Shown one piece after another: positions 36,553 to 45,443 of a stretch of 64,000 bases of DNA. The stretch is taken from the NCBI GenBank assembly GCA_001787535.1, contig MFXP01000002.1, positions 22,564 to 86,563 of the forward strand, given 5' to 3'. The number at the start of each line of letters is the position of its first letter. Position 1 is the first letter of the stretch. The notes under the pieces are model-generated. The model was not told the DNA's origin, ran no database searches, and saw only the letters and a program-made list of their open reading frames with translations. The position numbers and the translations under genes were made by a program. The DNA is from Candidatus Peribacteria bacterium RIFCSPHIGHO2_01_FULL_51_35 (lineage in GTDB: Bacteria; Patescibacteriota; Gracilibacteria; Peribacterales; Peribacteraceae).

Positions 36553-37968
36553 ATGAGACTCACAAAAATCATCTGCACGCTTGGCCCCTCCTCCCATTCT
36601 GACGAAGGGATTGATGCGTTGGCGCGTGCGGGCATGAACATTGCTCGCATCAACTTTTCCCACGGCGACCGCAAACAGCATCTGCAAGTGATGGAACGTA
36701 TTCGCGCATGGAATGAAAAACACGGTCGCGGTCTGGGCATATGCATCGGAACGATTTTGGATACGAAAGGAGCCGAAATTCGCACGGGCGACACCGATCA
36801 CCCCATCGAGATTCTCAAAGGCGAGGAAGTGATCTTTTCCCCGGAAACGAACGAACGTTCGGCCAAGAAAACCATTTTCGTCAATTACTCGGGGTTTGCC
36901 AATGATGTGCGGGAAACCGATCGCATTTTGATCGATAACGGAGAAATTGCTTTTGACATCGTGCGCACGGAAAAGAACGGTGACGTCGTCGCCAAAGCGC
37001 GTGGCGCGGGGAAGATCGGATCCCGCAGGCACATCAATTTGCCCGGCGCCGATGTCGATTTGCCTTCCATCACCGAGCAAGATTGGAAGGACATTGAATT
37101 TGGCATAGAAGAAAACATGGACTTTGTCGCTCTCTCTTTCATACGCAATCGTGATGACGTCGAAATTGTGCGGGAATTCATCAAAAAGAAAAAGGGGTCT
37201 ATGGAAATCATCGCAAAGATAGAAACGGAGCAAGCGGTGGAGAACATCGCGGAGATCGTTCATGCGGCGGACGCCATCATGGTGGCACGAGGCGACTTGG
37301 GTGCGGAGCTCCCCTTTGAGCGCTTGCCTGTCATCCAAGATGAGATCGTTGCACGCTGCAGGGAAGTCGGCAGGCCCGTCATCATTGCGACGCACATGTT
37401 GGAGAGCATGATCGCGCAGCCAATCCCCACGCGTGCGGAAGTAACCGACATTGCGCACGCAGCCATGACGCAAACAGATGCCACGATGCTTTCGGGTGAA
37501 ACCGCCGCAGGCAAGCATCCTCTGCTTGCACTGGAAGCCATGGACAAGGTGCTGAGGGCCACCGAGGAGCATTTGGCGGTGTTCCGTATCAATCAACCCG
37601 AACCCGTGCAATCGGAGCGTCAGGCCCGCGCCGAAGCCGCGTTCACTTTGGCGGAGTCCACAAATGCAAAAGCTCTCCTTACGTTTACGCGCACCGGACA
37701 AACCGCGCGCGACTTGGCGAAATTTCGACCGCGCATTCCCGTTCTCGCATTCACCGATGATGAAGCAACGCAGCGAAAACTATCTCTGTCGTACGCCGTT
37801 GCCCCCTTCGTAATGAAACTCGACAAAGATCCGGAGAAGACCGTTCTGCAAGCACTGGCTCACGTTAAAGAGGCGGGGCTCTTACACACGGGCGACCGGG
37901 TCGTGATTGTGTCCGATGCACAGGCGCATGAACAGCTTATAAACACGGTACAATTACGGGTAGTCTAA
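36553..37968 (+). CDS. pyk: Pyruvate kinase
   Basis: TKIICTLGPSSHSDEGIDALARAGMNIARINFSHG, IMVARGDLGAELPFERLPVIQ, MLESMIAQPIPTRAEVTDIAHA. Confidence 0.97.
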   Translation: MRLTKIICTLGPSSHSDEGIDALARAGMNIARINFSHGDRKQHLQVMERIRAWNEKHGRGLGICIGTILDTKGAEIRTGDTDHPIEILKGEEVIFSPETNERSAKKTIFVNYSGFANDVRETDRILIDNGEIAFDIVRTEKNGDVVAKARGAGKIGSRRHINLPGADVDLPSITEQDWKDIEFGIEENMDFVALSFIRNRDDVEIVREFIKKKKGSMEIIAKIETEQAVENIAEIVHAADAIMVARGDLGAELPFERLPVIQDEIVARCREVGRPVIIATHMLESMIAQPIPTRAEVTDIAHAAMTQTDATMLSGETAAGKHPLLALEAMDKVLRATEEHLAVFRINQPEPVQSERQARAEAAFTLAESTNAKALLTFTRTGQTARDLAKFRPRIPVLAFTDDEATQRKLSLSYAVAPFVMKLDKDPEKTVLQALAHVKEAGLLHTGDRVVIVSDAQAHEQLINTVQLRVV

Positions 37969-37972
37969 AGAA

Positions 37973-38058
37973 GACGTAAAACGCAAGACGTAAGACATAA
38001 GACTCAAGACTACAAAATTGAACCTACATCGTAAGTCTTATGTCTTATGTCTTACGTC
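37973..38058. repeat. Iterated-word hairpin (GACGTAAGACATAAGAC word)
   Basis: gacgtaaaacgcaagacgtaagacataagactcaagac ... gtaagtcttatgtcttatgtcttacgtc. Confidence 0.85.
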
Positions 38059-38432
38059 TATTTCGTAAGTGCTACAGCAGATTCATCATGCGTGAACTTG
38101 GGATTTCGCACGGGCACCATCACTTGAATCAATTTGTCTTCCTGGAGACTCACCATGGATTGCGATTCGGCAATGTGCATGTTCAACACTTCTTGCTCCA
38201 AAAGTAAAAGGGACCGCTCTCGCTCCAGTGAACGCAGCCGATACCCTTTCGTCGCATTGGCGTTTTCATGGAACAGGATCAGCAATGCCAAGAACAGAAT
38301 GAGCGATCCGATGCACACCATCAAAAGCACGGTGCTTTGATTCACCAGTCTGCCCAGCGACAGCCGGTGCGGAATATCCGATGATGGGAAGAAGGATTCG
38401 AGCAAGAACGAAAGGGAGTGTAACAGAAGCAA
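38058..38432 (-). CDS. FtsL-like small division protein
   Basis: Single TM followed by coiled coil, directly downstream of rsmH. Confidence 0.65.
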   Translation of the reverse strand: MLLLHSLSFLLESFFPSSDIPHRLSLGRLVNQSTVLLMVCIGSLILFLALLILFHENANATKGYRLRSLERERSLLLLEQEVLNMHIAESQSMVSLQEDKLIQVMVPVRNPKFTHDESAVALTK

Positions 38433-38435
38433 ATT

Positions 38436-39356
38436 TCAAATGCGACGAATGGCGCGGAAAACGGCGCTGCGGGAACGAGGATTTGCCCGTACTTCCTCAT
38501 CCGAAGGCTTGACGGGTTTTTTCGTGAGAATCTCGAACGGAGCGGCTTTCGTGATTCCTCCGCGAACGGGATCGCGATCGGGCTCGGCACGCTGCTTGAA
38601 CGCCTGTTTTACCATGCGGTCTTCGAGTGAGTGGTAACTGATGACGCCGAATCTTCCGCCGGTCTTGAGCAAAAGAGGAGCGACTATCAGAAGATGTTCC
38701 AGTGCCCCCAGTTCACCATTGATGTGAATGCGAAGCGCTTGGAACACTTGCGGCAGTATTTTTGGAGCCCGATATCCTGCTGCAATCTCGATGCATTTCT
38801 TGAGATCGAACGTCGTCCGAATCCCATCGTTGATCGATCGGTCATGCAGCCTCTTCGCAAGACGTCTGCTCTCTCTCAACTCGCCGTATCGAAAAAGAAC
38901 ATCGGCAATGTCATCTTCAGCGGCATCATGAAGAAAATCGGCAGCGGTTGCGCCTTTCGTTTGATCAAAGCGCAGATCCAAGGGGCCGTCGAAGCGAAAG
39001 GAGAATCCCCTCTCGGGACGATCAATGTGCGGGGAACTCAGTCCCAAATCCGCAAAAATGATGTCGAACGGTGGAAAGGAATCCTCACGAAGGGATCGGA
39101 AGTTTTCGTGTCGCAGATCGATCTGTTTTTCGTAGGCTTTCAGACGATCTTTTGCGATGGAAAGATTATCGCTGTCCGTATCCAAACCGCAGAGGAACCC
39201 CGTTGCACCGACAGCCTTGAGAAAAGCTTCCGCATGCGATCCCAGACCCAACGTGACATCCAGCACTCGCTCACCGGGTAGAGGTTTGAGGACAGATAGG
39301 ACCGGGGAATGGCCGTCGTCGCTGTGAAGGACCGGAATATGCGTAGGACGTTTCAT
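38436..39356 (-). CDS. rsmH: 16S rRNA (cytosine-1402-N4)-methyltransferase
   Basis: HIPVLHSDDGHSPVLS, DVTLGLGSHAEAFL, FADLGLSSPHIDRPERGFSF, ISYHSLEDRMVKQAF. Confidence 0.96.
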   Translation of the reverse strand: MKRPTHIPVLHSDDGHSPVLSVLKPLPGERVLDVTLGLGSHAEAFLKAVGATGFLCGLDTDSDNLSIAKDRLKAYEKQIDLRHENFRSLREDSFPPFDIIFADLGLSSPHIDRPERGFSFRFDGPLDLRFDQTKGATAADFLHDAAEDDIADVLFRYGELRESRRLAKRLHDRSINDGIRTTFDLKKCIEIAAGYRAPKILPQVFQALRIHINGELGALEHLLIVAPLLLKTGGRFGVISYHSLEDRMVKQAFKQRAEPDRDPVRGGITKAAPFEILTKKPVKPSDEEVRANPRSRSAVFRAIRRI

Positions 39357-39541
39357 CGATGAATTGTAAGCAGATCCCCTCATCTGGCAATGAATTGGGC
39401 TTGTTGGAACCAATGCTCATTTCACTGTATACATAAGTTGATCAAAATAAACGCCAATTGGCACGGAAGGACTGCTTTTAGGCTCATTTAAGCCATTCCA
39501 GACCATTGACAATTATTACTATTAACATACAATAGCACACT

Positions 39542-40108
39542 TTGGTACTCCTCTCTTCCGCCGTTTTCAGCTTGGTACTGGGCATGGCCAATCCACTGAC
39601 ACTTGTCACGTCTGTTCCCGTGCAGACGTGGGCGCCGGAAGTAGGCGACTCCTTCTTTGTCGATACGAAGGCAAACATGGGATATTTGGTACATACGGAC
39701 GGTGTGTATACGGAATTCCCGGTCGTCACCGGCAAGAAAGCGTTTGTCCATTACATTGGCAGAGGGTATCGGGCAGAAACCCCCAGCAGGAACTGGGTTG
39801 CAAAGTCATTGCACTTTAAGGGAGATCGCATGACGTTTGGTGCTGCAAACCCGAAAGAATACAAAGACATCGACGGGGCTTTCCTTCGCTTGTACGTCGA
39901 CGGAGTGGAAAACAGTCCGTACGGCATTCATCCGACCAGAAACAGTGCTCGCATGTTTGCGGAGACTGACCGTTACGAAAGCATGGGTTGCGTCATCGTC
40001 AGCGATGCCATGATGCGCGTGATCTTACAAACCTGGCGCTTGAACGGTGAACAGCTTACCGTAGTCACCAGGCACGGATTTGAATCAAAAGAAATAGCGA
40101 AACTTTAG
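39542..40108 (+). CDS. L,D-transpeptidase (YkuD) domain secreted protein
   Basis: YGIHPTRNSARMFAETDRYESMGCVIVSDAMM; N-terminal hydrophobic segment. Confidence 0.8.
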   Translation: MVLLSSAVFSLVLGMANPLTLVTSVPVQTWAPEVGDSFFVDTKANMGYLVHTDGVYTEFPVVTGKKAFVHYIGRGYRAETPSRNWVAKSLHFKGDRMTFGAANPKEYKDIDGAFLRLYVDGVENSPYGIHPTRNSARMFAETDRYESMGCVIVSDAMMRVILQTWRLNGEQLTVVTRHGFESKEIAKL

Positions 40109-40143
40109 ACAAAGCTGGCGGAGCCACGCACTTCGCGAAGCGC

Positions 40144-40236
40144 GTGGCGGAGAGGGAGGGATTCGAACCCTCGATACGATTTTACCCGTATACCACATTA
40201 GCAGTGTGGTGCTTTCGGCCACTCAGCCACCTCTCC
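40144..40236 (-). tRNA. tRNA-Ser (anticodon GCT), CCA encoded
   Basis: GGAGAGGTGGCTGAGTGGCCGAAAGCACCACACTGCTAATGTGGTATACGGGTAAAATCGTATCGAGGGTTCGAATCCCTCCCTCTCCGCCA. Confidence 0.97.
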
Positions 40237-40280
40237 ACGAGGCCGCAACAGTATACGGAACATCCGCTGTCCAATGCTAG

Positions 40281-41033
40281 TCAAGAGGCTGATTCCTTTT
40301 TCACCGCCGCCCTCCGATACGCACACCATTCGCAATCGGGATTCGCAGGAGGCGGCAGATCGCGCACAAGGCAGAGTTTCATCTCCGACAGCGCCTCCGG
40401 AATCCAGTCTGCGTTGCCAGTATACGCTATGAGTTGGACGGAGAACTCCAAAGTTTTATCGAATGCTTCTTTGTCTTTGTCTGCATTCACATACACAAAA
40501 TATCCCGTGTCCGAGACGTGGAATCCATTCTGACGATAGAGCCATTGATAGACCTCCATCTGTCTTTTGTATTTGCTTCCAAAGTGACCATCCAGTGTGA
40601 TGTCCGCTGCAGTGCTTGTTGCTTTGTAATCAACCACAATCAATTCTTTCCGATCATCGATCCACACATCATCCACAGCACCTGTGATGATGAAATTTGA
40701 TTCGTCATGGAGGAATTGGATCCCTTTGAAGTTATCACGCCATGTTGCAAGGTCAGGGTGTGCGAAAGGAACGGCATGGACACCATAGGTATGCATGAGT
40801 GGGTGCGCTTCACTCTTTTTCCGATGCACATCGAATTCTTTTTTCAGAAGTGCATCGACTGCGATGTTGAGCGTAAAGGCGGGGCCGGATGGCCTGCCGA
40901 TACCGCAGCGCCTATCCAAATAGAAACAGCGTGAACACTCGAGAAACAATTCGATCTTGCTGCGGCTGATCTTGAATGGTTCTTTTACATGAGGATCAAA
41001 AATATTGCGCGTTCGTGTGCCAGTGGCAGCCAT
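40281..41033 (-). CDS. PD-(D/E)XK nuclease (Cas4/RecB-like)
   Basis: SRSKIELFLECSRCFYLDRR, ITGAVDDVWIDDRKELIVVDYKAT, C-terminal CEWCAYRR. Confidence 0.82.
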   Translation of the reverse strand: MAATGTRTRNIFDPHVKEPFKISRSKIELFLECSRCFYLDRRCGIGRPSGPAFTLNIAVDALLKKEFDVHRKKSEAHPLMHTYGVHAVPFAHPDLATWRDNFKGIQFLHDESNFIITGAVDDVWIDDRKELIVVDYKATSTAADITLDGHFGSKYKRQMEVYQWLYRQNGFHVSDTGYFVYVNADKDKEAFDKTLEFSVQLIAYTGNADWIPEALSEMKLCLVRDLPPPANPDCEWCAYRRAAVKKESAS

Positions 41034-41074
41034 GATCCCATGATAGCTTGAATTCGCACGAGCGTCCTCTAGAC

Positions 41075-42196
41075 CTAGACCCGAGAAGGAGACACGCGAG
41101 CCTTTAAAGCTCCAACCATCTGTTGCACTTCCCGAACATACGCATCCAACTTCTGTTTGCGAACATGATGCGCGGCAAGAACGGATTTTTGGATCTCCTC
41201 CAATCGTTTCAAGGCGGACTCACAGGCCGTCACCGTTTCATCGATTTCTTCCGGCGTAATGGGTACTTTGCCGTATTCGCGTCGCAAGCGACTGATTTCT
41301 TCCTGCGCGTGATGCAGCATGTCCAATAGCTGCGCGCGAATGGTTTTGACGGCATCAAACCGCTTCAACGCATTCACCTTGTGCGATTCCAGCATAGGCT
41401 CTGCGACGCGCTGCACATTCCAGATCAACCCAAGGCGCTCCAGTGCGCGGATGAGGAGCCCCGAAAAATCCACTTGCCACCAACGGAGTCCGTGGAACGC
41501 ATTGCGCGGGAATGCATGATGGTTGTTGTGCCAACCTTCGCCGAAGGCCAGGAGCCCAACGATCCACTCATTCCTGCTCTCATCCGTTGTCTCAAATTCG
41601 CGTTTGCCGAACGTGTGGCAGACCGAATTCACGCTCCAGGTAACATGCGTTGTCAGGAAAATGCGCACGCCCGCGCCCCAAATGAGTCCGGTCCATCCGC
41701 CGAGCAGAAACGGAAGAGATACGGTCAGGAGAAACCAAACCCAGGAATATTTATCCACAAACATCGTGACGGGGTCATCCAGAAGATGCGGCGCATAGGT
41801 CTTTGCGTCGGCGAAATTTTTCTTGGAAAAAAGCCAACCCATGTGCGCATGCCAGAAACCATGGAGCGGACTGTGCGGATCTCCGTCATCATCGGAATGC
41901 GCATGATGTTTGATGTGCGTCGCAGCCCAGTCTAGCGGCGTTCCTTCGCAGGCCATGCATCCGAGAATGAGGAACATAAGACGCACAAGACGGTTCGACT
42001 CAAATCCCTGGTGCGTCAGCATGCGATGATACCCAATCGTCACACCAAGCGTCGTCGGCACGTAAAAGAGCGCGAGCAACAGGAGGTCCTTTGCGTGCAC
42101 GTATTGGTTCCAAAAAAGGACGATGGCAGCGACCACCGCTGCAAGGGGCAGCACGACCAGAAAGAGAACCCGAATTTTCTGCCATGTTTCCGCCAT
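41075..42196 (-). CDS. Fatty-acid (acyl-CoA-type) desaturase with C-terminal coiled coil
   Basis: GYHRMLTHQGF, HIKHHAHSDDDGDPHSP, WHNNHHAFPRNAFHGLRWWQVD; start tentatively MAETWQ. Confidence 0.9.
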   Translation of the reverse strand: MAETWQKIRVLFLVVLPLAAVVAAIVLFWNQYVHAKDLLLLALFYVPTTLGVTIGYHRMLTHQGFESNRLVRLMFLILGCMACEGTPLDWAATHIKHHAHSDDDGDPHSPLHGFWHAHMGWLFSKKNFADAKTYAPHLLDDPVTMFVDKYSWVWFLLTVSLPFLLGGWTGLIWGAGVRIFLTTHVTWSVNSVCHTFGKREFETTDESRNEWIVGLLAFGEGWHNNHHAFPRNAFHGLRWWQVDFSGLLIRALERLGLIWNVQRVAEPMLESHKVNALKRFDAVKTIRAQLLDMLHHAQEEISRLRREYGKVPITPEEIDETVTACESALKRLEEIQKSVLAAHHVRKQKLDAYVREVQQMVGALKARVSPSRV

Positions 42197-42296
42197 TTGC
42201 GAGATCCTCATCCAGAGCGTGTGAAGATGCAACTGTGAAGCCCTCGTCTTTTGTTGACAATATGCAAAATTGCTGCGAAAGCTTTGAGGTTCTTTC

Positions 42297-43784
42297 TCAG
42301 AATTTCGGCTTCAGGATCTCCACATCGGCTTTATCCATGAATTTCAGTTCGCCTTCTCCCTGCAAACGCACGATGACGCGTTGTGCAGACACTTCCGCTT
42401 TCTTGGCCAAAGCAACGGCCTCCTCCCATTGGTCCAGCAGCAGCGCACGCTCGGCCTTCTCCAGGGCTTTCTGCGCAACCAGCAATTTCTTGCGAGCGTC
42501 CTCAAAATACGTATGAGCCGCGTCTGTCGTTTTCAGGAGTTCTTTGAGACGCGCAACGGAAACCTTTGCGGCTGCAATGGAAACTTCTGCTCCTGTTCTC
42601 AAACCTGCGCTCTCTTCGCCCTTCATCTGCATCTTCTCTGCCGGAGCGCCGCTCTGCTGCAGGTCATGTTCTATTTTCACAAGAAGTTTCGCTTCCTCGG
42701 CTTCCGCCAAAGAAAATTTTCGAAGATGCACCGATGCTTCCGCATTTCCTTCCGCGAGTAACAGTTCCGCTTCCTTCAATTGCATTTTCGCATTCTCGAT
42801 CTTTTCCAGAGAGAAGTTCACTGCGTCCATGCCGGAGGTTTTGCGCATGCTTTCGATCGCTGAACGAGATTCCTCGATCTTCATTTTGGCCGTCTGCAAC
42901 TGCTCCACTGCGTGATTGTCCACTCTCTTTGCGGCACGAGTGGCGATGAGCGACGTTTCTTGGGTGAGTGCAAGGGATTCCGTCGCATCATCGGCTATGG
43001 CGATCGTCACGACTTCTTCGATCTCCATTCCGCGAAGAACGGTGGCGATTTCATTTTTCAGATTTTGTCGTGACAGAGCAACGCGCACAAGAATATTTTC
43101 ATGCGCCTGGATGGACGCCATGAGTTCCGCATCCAAACTTGCTGCTGCATCTGCAAAACCTCCTGACCGCAGGGATTCGATGTTCTTGCGCACCTTCGCC
43201 GAATGCCATCGCACCTTATCCGAAATGGTTGCCGCCGCCACCCGGCTTAAATTCGATCGAACCGCAAGATGTTCCGCTTCTTCCAGACGGCGGATGGTGC
43301 GCCTTGTTTCGTAGCGTGCTCTGCTCTCCGATGTGAACTTGAATGATCCGGCCAACGGCTCATTGATATGCACTTTGATGCCGTAGAGAAACTCTCCCGG
43401 GAGCGCGCTCTCTGCCGCGTAACTCACTGTTCCACCTACGGTCATGGCGAGAAGGAGCACGGATGCAAAGACGGGCGTAAAATGAAAACGTGGCAGATAG
43501 ATATCGAAGATCTCCGTCACCGTCCGCGCCGTTCGACTGTTTTTACGATCCGCCACGATGCGAGCAAAAGATTCATTCCTTTCCGAATTTGTCATTTGAA
43601 TGCCCTGAGCTGCATGTATGAATTGGTGAATATTTCTCATTCGCTTTGTATGACGGACATCTTCGGCCTTTCTTACGGCCGCACCCCTTTGGAAATCCAA
43701 GAGATTTTGCCAAACGGAGGCCTTTTCTCCCGTTCGCAGAGAGATTTTCTTCGCCGTCCCGAAGAAAGCGTTTAGGTCATCCAT
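42297..43784 (-). CDS. DUF5667-like membrane protein co-encoded with a sigma factor
   Basis: YAAESALPGEFLYGIKVHINEPLAGSFKFTSESRARYETRRTIRRLEEAEHL; 8-nt overlap with the sigma-factor gene. Confidence 0.75.
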   Translation of the reverse strand: MDDLNAFFGTAKKISLRTGEKASVWQNLLDFQRGAAVRKAEDVRHTKRMRNIHQFIHAAQGIQMTNSERNESFARIVADRKNSRTARTVTEIFDIYLPRFHFTPVFASVLLLAMTVGGTVSYAAESALPGEFLYGIKVHINEPLAGSFKFTSESRARYETRRTIRRLEEAEHLAVRSNLSRVAAATISDKVRWHSAKVRKNIESLRSGGFADAAASLDAELMASIQAHENILVRVALSRQNLKNEIATVLRGMEIEEVVTIAIADDATESLALTQETSLIATRAAKRVDNHAVEQLQTAKMKIEESRSAIESMRKTSGMDAVNFSLEKIENAKMQLKEAELLLAEGNAEASVHLRKFSLAEAEEAKLLVKIEHDLQQSGAPAEKMQMKGEESAGLRTGAEVSIAAAKVSVARLKELLKTTDAAHTYFEDARKKLLVAQKALEKAERALLLDQWEEAVALAKKAEVSAQRVIVRLQGEGELKFMDKADVEILKPKF

Positions 43785-44283
43785 CTTTTAAATGGGAACG
43801 GAGCTGCTGCGTGCCTCTGTGCAGACGCACCGAAATGACATTGGCGGATTCACCCGTGATCTCCGCAATTTCCGAAGGCGAAAGGCCATCAATATGGCGC
43901 ATAATGAGCACATCACGGTAATGCTTTTCGATCATCTTGAATGTGGAGAGCACCTTCCATTCATCCACTTTGTTTTTCATGTCCTGGCTGCCATCGAAGC
44001 CGGGATTGAAGCCTGCCTCCATCAAGGAATCAAGTGATGCCTCTTTTTTCTTGCGCACATCATCGATGACCAAGTTGTTTGCGACGCGGTACAGAAACGC
44101 GCGGATGTTATCGATTTGTTCACCTTTCTGAAGATATTCCCACGTGCGTACAAATGCATCTTGCATCAAATCGCGTGCACGATCGCGATCAAAAACACGA
44201 AAGTAGCAGTGACGGAAGATGGCGTCTGCATACTGTTCGTACGCGTCATTGAAGATTTTTTCGATGTCGCTCTGCTGGTTCAT
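43777..44283 (-). CDS. Sigma-70 family (ECF-type) RNA polymerase sigma factor
   Basis: FRHCYFRVFDRDRARDLMQDAFVRTWEYLQKGEQ, DVLIMRHIDGLSPSEIAEITGESANVISVRLHRGTQQL. Confidence 0.93.
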   Translation of the reverse strand: MNQQSDIEKIFNDAYEQYADAIFRHCYFRVFDRDRARDLMQDAFVRTWEYLQKGEQIDNIRAFLYRVANNLVIDDVRKKKEASLDSLMEAGFNPGFDGSQDMKNKVDEWKVLSTFKMIEKHYRDVLIMRHIDGLSPSEIAEITGESANVISVRLHRGTQQLRSHLKDG

Positions 44284-44405
44284 GGGCTTCGGAAAGAGAA
44301 GAAAAGGGGCATGAGAATATCAGCCTTTTCACTCTTTCTCTAGACATATTTTCATCTTCTGTTCAATTCTCGCAACAGCGAACCTGTCTGCGGTTTGTAC
44401 GAGGG

Positions 44406-44552
44406 TCAAATCTTCGCAAATGCCAGTGCTATGGCAAATCCAATGCCGACGCTCAAAAACACTCCCGTAGTGTAGAGGATCGGAAGCAGAACTTTGGGGA
44501 TGCCGATATCCGTGAGGAATGCATGCCGATGTGTGAGGATGGAAGCTGCCAT
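44406..44552 (-). CDS. 48-aa putative small membrane protein
   Basis: MAASILTHRHAFLTDIGIPKVLLPILYTTGVFLSVGIGFAIALAFAKI. Confidence 0.4.
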   Translation of the reverse strand: MAASILTHRHAFLTDIGIPKVLLPILYTTGVFLSVGIGFAIALAFAKI

Positions 44553-44766
44553 ACAAGGATGAGACGCAGAAAAGCATTCACTCTTACACGAATGCAGAAA
44601 CAAATCCCCCTCTTCTTCCTCTCCAGCTTAGAGTTCTTATACCCTAAGGAAAAAAGAGGGGGCTGCATCCTCTGACGATCTCCGCAGGAATTTCTTACAA
44701 ACGAATGTTGCTGCATTCACTTTTATTTTTTGTAGAACTTGGTTCATTTGCTTTTGCCAGATTCTT

Positions 44767-44820
44767 AGCTTTTTAGCTTCTTAGCAAGACACAGGTCTGT
44801 GCCTAAGAAGCTAAAAAGCT
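44767..44820. repeat. Iterated-word hairpin (AGCTTTTTAGCTTCTTAG arms)
   Basis: agctttttagcttcttag caagacacaggtctgtgc ctaagaagctaaaaagct. Confidence 0.85.
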
Positions 44821-44827
44821 ACTTTCC

Positions 44828-45367
44828 TTATGAATGCCTCGCCGGATTCTGCAAATACTGCGTCGCGGGGAAGGCCATCGAGAGATACTCCGCAGCGGTA
44901 TCCGCAAACTCGGCATCGAAGTGCAGATCTTGATCCAACCACAGGCGTGTGAATTCCGTGACGTCCACGGCGCCTTCAAACCCATTGTCTTTGTTTTGGA
45001 CGACGCCGTTCTTTAAAATCTTGTACGTCCAATGCAAATGCGGACCCGAGGTGTTGCCGCTTTTGCCGCTTTCTCCGATGGGATCACCCTGATAAATCGT
45101 TTGGCCGTTCGTGATCGTGGTTTTGGAAAGATGTGCCAGCACACTCTGGCGTTTGCTGTCTTCGATGGTCACCGAGAGTCCGTAGCCATTCGTTCCATCA
45201 TCCACAACCTTTGCAATGCCGTCGTGTGGTGCATAAATGATGGTTCCTTCCGGTACACCAAAATCGATGCCGTTGTGTCCTGCAAGTCCGAACGGCGTGT
45301 ACATATCGGGATTTTGTCCAAACCCTTGGGTAACGAGCGGCTTGCCGGGGAGAGGACAGAAGATCAT
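44828..45367 (-). CDS. M23-family metallopeptidase
   Basis: GLAGHNGIDFGVPEGTIIYAPHDG, LAHLSKTTI, GESGKSGNTSGPHLHWTYKI. Confidence 0.93.
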   Translation of the reverse strand: MIFCPLPGKPLVTQGFGQNPDMYTPFGLAGHNGIDFGVPEGTIIYAPHDGIAKVVDDGTNGYGLSVTIEDSKRQSVLAHLSKTTITNGQTIYQGDPIGESGKSGNTSGPHLHWTYKILKNGVVQNKDNGFEGAVDVTEFTRLWLDQDLHFDAEFADTAAEYLSMAFPATQYLQNPARHS

Positions 45368-45373
45368 GACTAA

Positions 45374-45439
45374 CAATGTACAACGGACAACTGACAATGG
45401 ACAATGAATTCGTTGTCCATTGTGCGTTGTACATTGTCA
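45374..45439. repeat. Iterated-word hairpin (ACAATGGACAA word)
   Basis: acaatgtacaacggacaactgacaatggacaatgaattcgttgtccattgtgcgttgtacattgt. Confidence 0.85.
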
Positions 45440-45443
45440 ATTT

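Noticed and set aside
36538-37701. Minus-strand 387-aa ORF
   Set aside because: Antisense to pyruvate kinase.
40144-40533. ORF MAEREGFEPSIRFYPYTTLAVWCF...
   Set aside because: Antisense translation of tRNA-Ser, a common spurious annotation.
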